DNA of 64,000 nt from Acanthamoeba lenticulata (lineage: Eukaryota; Discosea; Longamoebia; Acanthamoebidae), in assembly GCA_002179805.1 (NCBI GenBank), contig NAVB01000344.1, positions 22,506 through 86,505 of the forward strand, given 5' to 3'. Made by a program: the position numbers and the translations under genes. This document shows positions 55,307-64,000 of this stretch, in pieces (position 1 is the first letter of the stretch; each line of letters begins with the position of its first letter). The notes under the pieces were generated by a model. That model searched no databases. It was not told the DNA's origin and saw only the letters and a program-made list of their open reading frames with translations.

Positions 55307-55630
55307 ATGACGAGACACGAATGGCGCAGCTACCAACGACACCTGATCATGCACTACGCACAGCTCAAGCTTCAAGATGAAGAAGACGATGCCCTGGACG
55401 CTCTTACTCCACGGAGCGCGCAGCAGGACCCACCACGAAAAAGAAGAAGCTGGGTGAGAGGCCTCCTCGACCGCCGGAGAAAGCATACACCTACAAACAA
55501 CCAAACCCAGGGGAGCAGCGGGGCAGATGTAGATGTGCGCGTGGAGAGGATTGTGGAGCAGGTCGTAGCCTACTCTCGCCTGGACTCCCGGTATCGGGGG
55601 CACGAGCAGAGGCCTCAGCGGCGAGCCTGA
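55307..55630 (+). CDS. Possible small basic protein (107 residues)
   Basis: An ATG at 55307 opens a frame to TGA at 55628-55630. The start MTRHEWRSYQRHLIMHYAQL is helical, followed by LQDEEDDALDALTPRS, a basic patch (RKRRSWVRGLLDRRRKH) and DVRVERIVEQVVAYSRLDSR. The same frame is open further upstream but without the coding bias. Composition fits a small nuclear or nucleic-acid-binding protein, but nothing is recognised. It lies between two well-supported genes and may also be a spurious frame. Confidence 0.35.
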   Translation: MTRHEWRSYQRHLIMHYAQLKLQDEEDDALDALTPRSAQQDPPRKRRSWVRGLLDRRRKHTPTNNQTQGSSGADVDVRVERIVEQVVAYSRLDSRYRGHEQRPQRRA

Positions 55631-55891
55631 TAGCAGAGCTCTGTCCAGCTGAAGTTTCCCCATGTAACACATTGGCGATAAAATAGACTGTTTGTTCTAG
55701 AATCAGTGCTCGTTGTTGGCTGGTGTCGGGCCAACACCAATCGCACTGCGGATGAACTATCCATGTACAATTTAAATGGCAGCGCGCATTTCTTGCATCT
55801 TGCTCTTTTTTCTCGGCGTTTTTGCCGACTATCGCTGACGTAAGGCGAGCGTGGCGACAAAACACCACTCACTACCACTGCCATCTGCAAC

Positions 55892-56895
55892 ATGAGAAGA
55901 ACTGCTGCCACTCGCGCTGCCCAGACCACCTCGACGTTCGCTCGCTCTGCTCCTGTACGTCTTTCGCTCTTTTCTACATGCTCAGTCGGTGAGCGCAAGC
56001 CATGCCAATCAACTCTTTGCCCTGTTATTGTCACTCAATCTAAAGGGGTAATTTGTGCCAATTCAGGGAGCTCGCTCGCTCTTCACGCTCAACGATCCGC
56101 CCTACCTCAAGACTGGCCTGGCACCCGCTATCTCGGCCAACACTCTCAACTTCCACTTCAACGGACACCACAAGGCTTACCTCAACAAGACTAATGACCT
56201 CGTCAAGGGTACGTCACGTACCATGCCCTTGCTGATCCTTTGTAATAAGAGTGCTAACACTGTTCATGGTGTGCAGGAACCCCGCTGGAGAACAAGAGCT
56301 TGGAGGACGTGATCCTGGTGGCCAAGACGACCAACAACGCCGCCCTCTTCAACAACTCTGCCCAGCTGTGGAACCACTCGTTCTTTTGGGACTGCATGGC
56401 CCCTGTCGGCGAGACTGGCGAGATCTCGCCGGAGCTGGAGCAGCTCATCAAGCAGTCCTTTGGCAGCGTTGCCGACTTCAAGAAGAAGGTGCCTTTTTTC
56501 AAAAAATACTTATTTTGTGGTACATTGGTGCTGACGATGGCATGGACGTGTCGCAGTTCACCGACAGCGCCGTTGCCAACTTTGGCAGCAGCTGGACGTG
56601 GCTGGTGAACATCAATGGCAAACTGGAGATTCAGAACACTTCCAACGCCGAGTCGCCGGTCACCCTCCGCGTCAAGCCTCTGCTCACCATCGACCTCTGG
56701 GAGCACGCCTACTACCTCGACCACCAGAACCGTCGCCCTGTACGCGCTGAATCTGCTGACTCGCTGCGGCCCCCACCACCAACATTTTTGTTTGACCTCC
56801 TGCTTACGCCCTTTTTTTTTTCTCTGTAGGAGTACATCAACAAGTGGTGGGACGTCGTCAACTGGAACTTTGTCAACAAGCAGCTGAAGCAGTAA
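55892..56895 (+). CDS. Iron-type superoxide dismutase, probably mitochondrial
   Basis: Converts superoxide to oxygen and hydrogen peroxide. Five exons (55892-55954, 56067-56208, 56277-56488, 56557-56739, 56830-56895) encode 221 residues. The first exon (MRRTAATRAAQTTSTFARSA) is a typical organelle presequence. Metal ligands are visible in the usual places: His in NFHFNGHHKAYLNK, His in LWNHSFFWDC, Asp and His in IDLWEHAYYLD. FGSSWTWLVNINGKLEIQNT and the spacing fit Fe-SOD better than Mn-SOD, but metal choice is inference. AATAAA lies near 56970. The three-prime neighbour is on the opposite strand. Confidence 0.95.
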
Positions 56896-57008
56896 AGTGC
56901 CGAGACTTGCGACGCTTCCTGGCGCGTGTTCTGGCACGAGCTTGCCCCGTTGTCTGCTTGACAGCTAGCAATAAAGGAGAAGAAGGCTTGTACAAGCAAC
57001 GTTTGCGA

Positions 57009-57737
57009 TCACATGTTGTCCTTTCGCTCCCAGCTTCGCTTGTGGTTGAATCTGAGTTGCGGGCACGAAAGGTACGAAGGTGAGATGTACAGCAAGAGGC
57101 CAAGGACAAGCTCGATGACACCTAGGGAGGACGTACCGCCAGAAGAGCGGCTCCTTTTTGCCCTTCTTCTGTCTGGTCGCTTCCGCTTCGAGTTGTCTGG
57201 CACGCACGTCGACAGCATAGGCTTGTCGCTCGCGAGCTCTCTGCAACTTGGCCTGCGCGTCGAGGAAGCTCTTCTCATCGCTGATCCTCGCCGCTTCTGT
57301 CAAGTCACCAGCTTGCAGTGCAGTTTCGAGCCTCTGCCGAAACAGCCGCTATGGAGGGCGGTAAGTACAGTGTGTCCCACAGTGCGGAGGAAGCGGTACC
57401 TCGGCCTGTTCTATGGCGAGGAGCTCAGACTCATGGAGGCAGCGATCGGCCGCGGCGAGAAAGGGTTGCAAGGCTTCCCACTCTTCGTTCTGCTGCACCT
57501 TGGTTTCCGGTGCAGTGTTGTCTTCAAGCCTGCTTTTCTTGCGGGCAGGAGCTGAGGGCTCTTCCTTGTCTGTTGTTGCCGACTGCACTGGAAGTACTAG
57601 ATGAGATGAGCTCTCTGCAGCCCTCTTCTTAACCCTAATGGCCTCCAGCCTCGCTCCATTACTTGGCCTTTTTTTTTTCTTTCTGCTTGGAAAACTCAGG
57701 GAGCGGAGGAAGCCCACAAAAAACCTGTTGTCGGCAT
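57009..57737 (-). CDS. Small basic coiled-coil protein (185 residues)
   Basis: Four exons (57737-57718, 57682-57400, 57348-57137, 57051-57009) with consistent phase. The protein starts MPTTGFL then a Lys run (KKKKRPSNGARLEAIRVKKR), then a Ser/Ala linker, helices (WEALQPFLAAADRCLHESEL; AARISDEKSFLDAQAKLQRA; RARQLEAEATRQKKGKKEP) and a short end FNHKRSWERKDNM. Basic runs suggest a nuclear or nucleolar protein, and Lys/Arg-rich helical proteins of this size are common in ribosome or spliceosome assembly, but no family is recognised. The first intron is only 35 nt. Its start codon lies 102 bases from that of RPL8 on the other strand, so they may share a promoter. Confidence 0.6.
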
Positions 57738-57839
57738 GTTTTATGTCGACCAGCGAAGCTGGTGCTATTTATCCAGGGACGCTACAGTTTCTTCCTTTCT
57801 CTCTTTTTCTTCTCCTCTCGTATCGCTTATCCTGCCGCT
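57738..57839. promoter_or_regulatory. 102-bp head-to-head promoter, RPL8 and basic protein gene
   Basis: Only 102 bases lie between two oppositely directed start codons. The plus-strand side is T/C-rich (TTCCTTTCTCTCTTTTTCTT, 57792-57811), like the pyrimidine tracts at ribosomal protein gene starts. No TATA box was assigned with confidence. Confidence 0.5.
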
Positions 57840-58830
57840 ATGGGTCGTGTCATCAGGGGCCAAAGGAAGGGTAAGGGAAGCGTCTTCAAGGTATTGTCCC
57901 TCGCCTCTCTCTTTGTGTCCTCTCCAGCGTTCTTTCTTTGCAATGTTGTGAAGATTGTTATGCCTAATCTTCGCGCGATTTGTTTGTTTTCATCGTTTTT
58001 GTAGGCGCACACCTTCCACAGGAAGGGAGCTGCCCAGCACCGTAAGCTCGACTTTGCCGAGCGCAAGGGCTACATCAAGGGTGTGGTGAAGGATATCATC
58101 CACGACCCTGGCAGGGGTGCCCCTCTCGCCAAGGTTCAGTTCAAGAACCCCTACAAGTACGGTCTTGACAAGGAGCTCTTCATCGCTGCTGAGGGCATGC
58201 ACAGCGGCCAGTTCGTGTACTGCGGCAAGAAGGGTACGTGCTTTGACCTGATGATTTTTTTTTTTTGCGTTTCCATTTTCTTCAGTTACTCACATTGTGT
58301 TTCTTCTTCAATCGATGATTCTCCTCCATTTAACAGCCCAGCTCGCTGTCGGCAACGTTCTCCCCGTCGGCTCCATGCCTGAGGGTACCATCATTTGCAA
58401 CGTTGAGACCAAGCCCGGTGACCGTGGTTCCCTTGCCCGTACCTCTGGCAACTACGCCACCCTCGTGTCTCACAACCCCGATGAGGGTGTGTCGAGGATC
58501 AAGCTCCCCTCGGGCGCCAAGAAGGCCATCCCCTCGGAGGCTCGCGCCATGGTTGGCATCGTTGCCGGTGGTGGCAGGATCGATAAGCCCATGCTTAAGG
58601 CCGGTCGTGCCTACTACAAGTACAAGGCCAAGAGGAACTGCTGGCCTCGCGTGCGTGGTGTGGCCATGAACCCCGTGGACCACCCGCACGGTGGTGGTAA
58701 CCACCAGCACATCGGTCACGCCTCGACCGTCCGCAGGGATGCCCCCTCTGGTCAGAAGGTTGGTCTCATTGCTGCCCGCCGTACTGGTCGCATTTCTGGC
58801 TCCAAGAAGGTTACCTTCAACGAGGAGTAA
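57840..58830 (+). CDS. RPL8: 60S ribosomal protein L8 (uL2)
   Basis: Core protein of the large subunit near the peptidyl transferase centre. Three exons (57840-57890, 58005-58233, 58337-58830) encode 257 residues, the same length as the human protein. It starts [17 protein letters not shown] and contains the highly conserved [49 protein letters not shown] and the uL2 signature [17 protein letters not shown], whose His residues are implicated in peptidyl transfer. Codon use is extremely biased, as expected for a highly expressed gene. CAATAAAAA near 58861 is the likely polyadenylation signal. Confidence 0.98.
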
Positions 58831-59115
58831 ATCTGGCGTTGTTCTTCTTCCCGCTCTTGCCAATAAAAACCCCAAAGTACAAAGAATGCCAGAGTCCAGC
58901 TGCCCACCTCTTCTTCACGTGAGCAACCCCATCTTGCCCGTTCGGCGAGCTGCCGAACAGGCGAAGAAACATTCATGCGCAATTTTAAGTGGGAAAAATC
59001 CGACGTCGGTCCACCGGGTTGGGGCCGGTCGACAGAGCGTGCCGCCACACATTTGCACACGGCAGAGTGGAGTGTTAATCGAACACGTCTATTCGTTCAT
59101 TCGCCTTGAATTGCC

Positions 59116-62100
59116 ATGGTAATTGATCTGTTATTGACGTTTGTGGTGCTGCATAATGGTTTGGCAACAATTTGTGTTTAATGCACGATTTTCATTTGGT
59201 ATGCACACAGTCGTCGAAGAAGGGTGGTAAGGCCCAGCCAAAGGCCCCTCTCCACACTCTGCCCAGTGAGGAGGAGCAGAAGAAGGTCCTCGAAGAAGCG
59301 AAGGCAACTCTTAATCGAGAGGCTTTCCACATGAAGCGCTGCTTGGTGCGCTTTCCTCCTTCACGACCACGCATCCCACCCCAGCCAAATTCGCTCATTT
59401 TTTTTTTGTCAACACAGGATAACAAGAAGCTGATGGAGGCTCTCAAGCATGCCTCGAGCATGATCTCGGAACTGAGGACTTCGCTCCTCTCCCCTAAGAA
59501 CTATTACGAGCTTTGTACAGCCTTCTTGCACTTCATCTTCTCGCCCGTCAATCTAATTCGCTCTTTGTTTTCTCTTTGTTTGTTGCAGACATGCAAGCCT
59601 TTGATCAACTGCGACACCTCGAAGCCTTCCTAAGCGAGGAGAAACAAAGGGGCAAAAAGATGAGCGAGCTCTACGAAGTCGTCCAGTATGCTGGCAATAT
59701 CCTTCCTCGCCTGTACGTCCACCCGCCACGTCTCGTTTGCTCGTGGTTCTAGGTGCTCCTAGGTATGAACGGCCGTGTTCTTGCCTGCCCACAGGTACCT
59801 GTTGATCACGGTGGGCTCGATTTACATCAAGACCAAGGAAGCGCCTGCCAAGGACGTGCTGCGTGATCTGGTGGAGATGTGCCGCGGTGTGCAGCACCCC
59901 ACGCGCGGTCTCTTCCTCCGCAACTACCTCTCCGAGATGACTAAGGACAAGCTGCCTGACGTGGGCTCCGAATACGAGGGGTGCGCTTTCAGCTGATGGT
60001 GTCTCTGTTTCTTAGCTCTTTATTGATGAACACGTGCTGACCTACTTGTGTGTCGATCAGGACTGGCGGTGATGTGACCGATTCCATCTCCTTCATCCTC
60101 CAGAACTTCACCGAGATGAACAAGCTCTGGGTGAGGATGCAGCACCAGGTACACCGTCACTAGGAACCGCACCTTGCCGCAGCCAAGAAATGGACCAAAA
60201 TGACCTTTTTTTTCTTCCTCCGACAGGGTCCGGTAAGGGACAAGGCCAGGAGGGAGCAGGAGCGGCGCGAGCTTCGCTTGCTTGTGGGAAAGAATCTCGC
60301 TCGTCTGTCCCAGCTTGATGGCGTCGATGTGGGCATCTTCAAGGAGGTATCTTCTAAAATTGCTTTTTACCATTCGCTGCACCTCCTCCTCAACAACTTG
60401 TCGCTTACCGGTGCGTGTGTGTTGGTATTGTGTAGACTGTGCTGCCGCGCATCATCGAGCAGGTGGTCAACTGCCGCGATCAGATCGCCCAGCAGTACCT
60501 CATGGAGATCATCATCCAGATCTTCCCCGACCACTTCCACCTTCAGACTCTGGAGCCCTTCCTCGATGTGCGTCTCTGCTTGTTTATTTTGATTATTGTG
60601 CTGCCTTGTTGCGGCCTTACTCGTACGGCTGGTTAATTTCTTCGTCGATGTGTCTTTGCCACAGACCTGCGCCAAGCTGCAGGCCACCGTCGATGTGAAG
60701 TCGATCGTGGTGAGCATGCTCGACAGGCTCGCCAATTTTGCTGCCCAGGAGCCGACCAACTTCCCCCGGGAGATCGACGTTTTCCAGATCTTCTCCACCG
60801 CCATCACCAACATCATCGAGGTGAGGATCTATCGCTTGCTTGGTCACTGCGCGTGTTCCAACCATGGGGCGCGCAATCGTGGTTTGTCTAACGCGCGGTA
60901 TGTATTCATTGAAAAACTCAACAGCAACGCCCCAAGATGACCGCCGAGGACATGCTCGCCCTCTACGTCTCGCTGCTCAACCTGTCGCTCAAGGTCTACC
61001 CCGACAAGCTGGAGTACGTCGACCAGGTCTTCAACAACGTCTCTACTCTCCTCGCTAAGCTCAAGGAAGACGGGTACTTTTTCTTCATTTTTATTTTATT
61101 TTTATTTCTGATTTATTTCAGTATGCAGCGCAAGCTCACGCTGTTATGTTCCTGCTTTTCCGCATGCCAGCGTCGACTACTCGAGCAAGGAGTGCGTGAA
61201 GCACCTCCAAAGCCTGCTCAACATCCCGCTCTCGGTCTACAACAACGTCCTGGTTCTTCTCAAGCTGGACAACTACATCACAATCATCCCGCACCTCGGC
61301 TACGCCAACAGGTGCGTCCTCATCCCAATTGGCTTGCCCTCCCCTTAAGAGAGTGAGAGCCTGATGCGGGATCACGTGACGCCATATGCAGGCGTAAGAT
61401 CGCGCTCGAGATCATCAATAACGCGATTGCCAATGAGACGCGCATCCCTGAAGCTGAGGACGTGGCCAAGCTCTTCCTTGCTGTTCAGCCCCTGCTTAAG
61501 GACGAGGAGGACCAGACCGAGCTCGACCCGGAGGACTTTGAGGAGGACCAGAACAAGGTGGCCTCGCTCATCCACCTCTTCCACAACGAGAACGCCGAGA
61601 AACTCTTCCTCGTACACCTCCCACCTCAATAATCGTAATAATTTTTCTCTCCTTTCAAAAACATTTATTAATATACAATTAAATCGGGGTTCAGATCTAC
61701 GCAACGGCACGCAAGGTGTTTGGTCAGGGAGGCATGAAGCGGATCAGGTTCACCCTGCCGCCGCTCGTATTCCGATCTCTGCGGCTGGCTGCGGTGCTGC
61801 AGGCCAAGGCCGCCAGCGACGAAGAGTGGAACAAGGTGGGCAAGCGCGTGTTCAAGTTTGCGCACGAGACAGTCACCGCCCTCGCGCGGACCGACTACAA
61901 GCAGCTGGCCATGCGCCTCTTCCTCCAGTGCGCCGAGGCCGCCTCGCGGGCTGGCTTCGAAACCATCGCCTACGAGTTCCTCACACAGGTCTACGAGATC
62001 TACGAGAGCGAGGTGGCCGAGTCCAAGGCTCAGTTCCGCGCCATGACAGAGATCATAGGTATGTGCTCCCTCCTGGCACTGCTGGATTGTCGGTTCTCTG

Positions 62101-62794
62101 CGCTCAAGTTAGTTGTGGTCGGCAGGCACGCTGCAAACGATGCGGGTATTCGGAGAGGAGAACTACGACGCGCTGTCGACCAAGACCGCCGTGCACTCGG
62201 CCAAGCTGCTCAAGAAGCACGACCAGTGCCGCGCTGTCTACATGTGCTCCCACCTCTTCTGGAAACCCGACGCTCAGGTGCGCCCCATCCTGCCCCATAG
62301 CTTTGTTGCTGGTTCGTCTCTAATGTGCAATCATGTTGTTGTTGTCGTCGGGCGAAATGCACGCAGGGCGACGGGCTCAAGGAAGGCAAGCGCGTGCTGG
62401 AGTGCCTGCAGAAGTCGCTGCGCATTGCCGACGCGTGCATGGACTCGTCCATGAACGTGAAGCTCTTCGTGGAAATCCTCAACGAGTACCTCTACTACTT
62501 TGAGGCCCGGAACGAAGCTGTACGCCTTTCTCGTGCACAACGTCCACGAGTTGACATCAACTCACACACCAAATTGCAATACGCACACAGGTGGCGCCCA
62601 AGTACCTGACGGGATTGATCGCGCTGATCAAGACCAACCTGGGCAACATGGAGACCTCGGAAGCTGGCGCGGACGGCAACTCGGCGGAGAAGGCCGAGCA
62701 GGTGAACACGTTCTACAACAACACCCTCAACCACATCAAGCTCAAGAAGACCGCCAGGGGCAGCATTCCGGCCTACACGGAGATCGAGCTCTGA
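59116..62794 (+). CDS. VPS35: Retromer subunit VPS35
   Basis: Scaffold of the retromer cargo-recognition complex, which returns receptors from endosomes to the Golgi or cell surface. Sixteen exons encode 807 residues: an ATG-only coding exon (59116-59118), then 59211-59345, 59418-59514, 59589-59712, 59795-59980, 60061-60148, 60227-60346, 60436-60567, 60665-60820, 60925-61073, 61171-61311, 61392-61611, 61695-62058, 62126-62277, 62367-62519 and 62591-62794. The VPS26-binding N-terminal motif is present ([24 protein letters not shown]), followed by [20 protein letters not shown]. The alpha-solenoid continues through [20 protein letters not shown] to the VPS29-binding end ([20 protein letters not shown]). 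An alternative start at ATG 59181 would avoid the first intron and add 10 residues. AATAAA follows near 62846. Confidence 0.96.
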
Positions 62795-63002
62795 TCCACC
62801 AGCTAATCCTCACTTTGCCTTCATCGGCGCGCGATTGATCATCACAAATAAATCTCACGCCGGTGTCCTTCCCGCTGCCTTGTCACTGTCGTTGTTGTGT
62901 CCGCTCGCCCCGAGGAAGTTGTGACGAGTCGACAGAAAATACACTCAAATCCGCAAATACTCATTATTGAGGAGTTCTTTCTGCGTTCTTGGTGGTACCA
63001 TC

Positions 63003-64000
63003 ATGGAAGACGAGCAACAACAAGAAGCGCAGGCGAAGAATGAAGAGGAAAAGGCGTCGCCTCGGGAGGTGATCGGGCTCATGAAGCGGGGTACAGTGCA
63101 CTCCTCCTGCACTGCTGCCAAATCTCCTCTGAAGATCTGGCTAAAAACCTAACCTTGTGTGACCAGGTTGCTCCTTCCTCAAGTGCGGCTCTCGCGGCAG
63201 GTACTTTATCCCCAAAAGCGCTTGGTTCCTAGGAGTAGAGCTCACGCCGTCTTGTGGTCCGGACTAGTCCACACTTCCGCGAGCTTAAGCTCAGTGGCGA
63301 CCTGACCACGCTCTCATGGACGAGCCCCAAGAAGACCAGCAACCAGTCCACTATTGAAGTGTCCGACATCAAGGCAAGCCGCCCTCCTCGATCCTTTGCT
63401 CCCATGCCATGCCATGCCATGCCAATGAGGGACATGCCGTTGTGGTGGTGCCCTTCTTGCAGGAAATCCGTATCGGCCAGAACACGCCCGTGTTCAAGAA
63501 GAACCGGAAGCCCGAGTACGAGAATGTGTCCTTCTCCATCATCTATGCGGACAAGACCCTCGACCTCGTCGCCAAGAACGTCCGCGAACGCGACATGTAC
63601 GCGCTGCAGCATTCGATTCCTCCGTATTGGTTTCCCACCCAGTGCCCACCTCACGCTCATGCACGTTCTCTTCATCCGTTTGACATCTCAGATGGGTGCA
63701 AGGCCTCAAGATCCTCACGCTGGAGCCGCACCTCCTCACTGGTGCTCCCCCCCCCGCCTTCCATCCACTACTCGGGCGCTCGCGCCCTCCATGGCCGATC
63801 CTGACTGGACGGACCGACAGAGGCCGACAGCGTGGCGACCGATGAGGAAAAGGTGGCCGTCAAGTTCAAGGGCAACCGCACGATCGTGGAAAAGCGCGAG
63901 AACAGCAACGACGTCTACGCCTGGGGACAAGGCACGCTTCACGAGGGAGGATCCTCTTCACGCTGGAACCAGGCGCTTCTGACAAAAACAATCCACAAAA
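63003..64000 (+). CDS. PH domain protein with RCC1-like repeat (3' end outside window)
   Basis: Six exons are visible (63003-63090, 63167-63200, 63268-63373, 63463-63596, 63692-63741, 63821-64000 and beyond). After an acidic start (EDEQQQEAQAKNEEEK), residues ~20-140 form a PH domain of the phospholipase C / PRAF type: LKCGSRGRPHFRELKLSGDL, TTLSWTSPKK, IEVSDIKEIRIGQNTPVFKK, NVSFSIIYADKTLDLVAKN, and the C-terminal helix WVQGLKIL. After a linker, NDVYAWGQGTLHEGG looks like the first strand of an RCC1 repeat. Plant PRAF proteins combine PH, RCC1 and FYVE, and amoebae have related PH-RCC1 proteins, so an exchange-factor or scaffold role is possible. The RCC1 call rests on a few residues at the window edge. 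The third intron is GC-AG. Confidence 0.75.
63374..63462 (+). other. GC-AG intron in the PH-RCC1 gene
   Basis: Donor AAG|GCAAGC and acceptor TTGCAG. The exons on both sides code continuous PH domain sequence (VSDIK then EIRIG), so the boundary is fixed by homology to the family. The donor fits the AG|GCAAG consensus of natural GC introns. Confidence 0.85.
63397..63424 (+). repeat. CATGC tandem repeat in intron
   Basis: About five tandem copies of the 5-base unit CATGC within the GC-AG intron of the PH-RCC1 gene. Confidence 0.8.

Noticed and set aside
1..64000. Mobile elements, viral insertions, tRNA or rRNA genes, CRISPR arrays
   Set aside because: No reverse transcriptase, transposase, capsid or viral polymerase motifs, no long direct or inverted repeats, no cloverleaf-forming tRNA boxes and no spaced repeats were seen by eye. 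Dedicated searches were not possible.

Overview
The window looks like nuclear DNA of a free-living amoebozoan, most likely Acanthamoeba or a close relative. This is inferred, not proven. Coding exons have C or G at most third codon positions. Genes are split by many short GT-AG introns, mostly 50-120 nt with pyrimidine-rich 3' ends. Genes are packed on both strands a few hundred bases apart, and AATAAA-like signals follow many stops. There is no operon structure, no bacterial ribosome-binding sites, and I saw no mobile element, rRNA, tRNA or CRISPR array. About 27 protein genes are supported, two of them cut by the window ends.

Layout: 1-1344 is the 3' end of a family A DNA polymerase with a long disordered tail. 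1453-10709 is a roughly 2,270-residue neurobeachin-like protein (ConA-like domain, armadillo-type helices, WD40) that appears to lack the PH-BEACH module. 11199-13385 encodes a multi-pass membrane protein. A small gene (13537-13860, minus) and a mitochondrial polyprenyl diphosphate synthase (14559-16606) follow. After a hypothetical gene (17049-17729) comes the minus-strand, 19-exon site-1 protease gene (22679-18009), divergent from a single-exon secreted protein (22997-23494). 23592-25347 is an F-box protein with an amidotransferase-like C-terminus. 25746-26825 is a DUSP plus ubiquitin-like protein without a peptidase.

26940-31880 is a run of minus-strand genes: a small coiled-coil protein, palmitoyl-protein thioesterase, prefoldin subunit 6 and an RNA ligase-like protein. 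The ligase gene is head-to-head with the splicing factor gene PRPF3 (32119-34579). A mitochondrial MaoC-type dehydratase (minus) and a leucine-rich repeat protein (plus) come next. 39.3-41.5 kb holds three poorly recognised genes with apparent reading-frame breaks. 42.0-54.9 kb is minus strand: a heat shock factor, Mediator subunit 8, and a giant PH-armadillo-SPRY protein. The right end has an Fe-type superoxide dismutase, a small basic protein head-to-head with RPL8, the retromer subunit VPS35, and the start of a PH-RCC1 protein that leaves the window.

These are mostly housekeeping genes: membrane traffic (neurobeachin-like, VPS35), lysosome and Golgi processing (PPT1, S1P), protein folding and stress (prefoldin 6, HSF), RNA metabolism (PRPF3, RNA ligase, MED8) and mitochondria (polyprenyl synthase, MaoC, SOD). 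I see no sign that neighbours form one pathway. The most unusual items are the BEACH-less neurobeachin, the Rnl1/Trl1-type RNA ligase, the PH-ARM-SPRY giant, and intron oddities: GC-AG introns, candidate 35-nt introns, recurrent intronic oligo-C tracts and a coding exon consisting only of ATG. Exon coordinates come from reading splice sites and frame by eye. For genes where every junction was resolved the exon sums are multiples of three; unresolved junctions are named in the entries.
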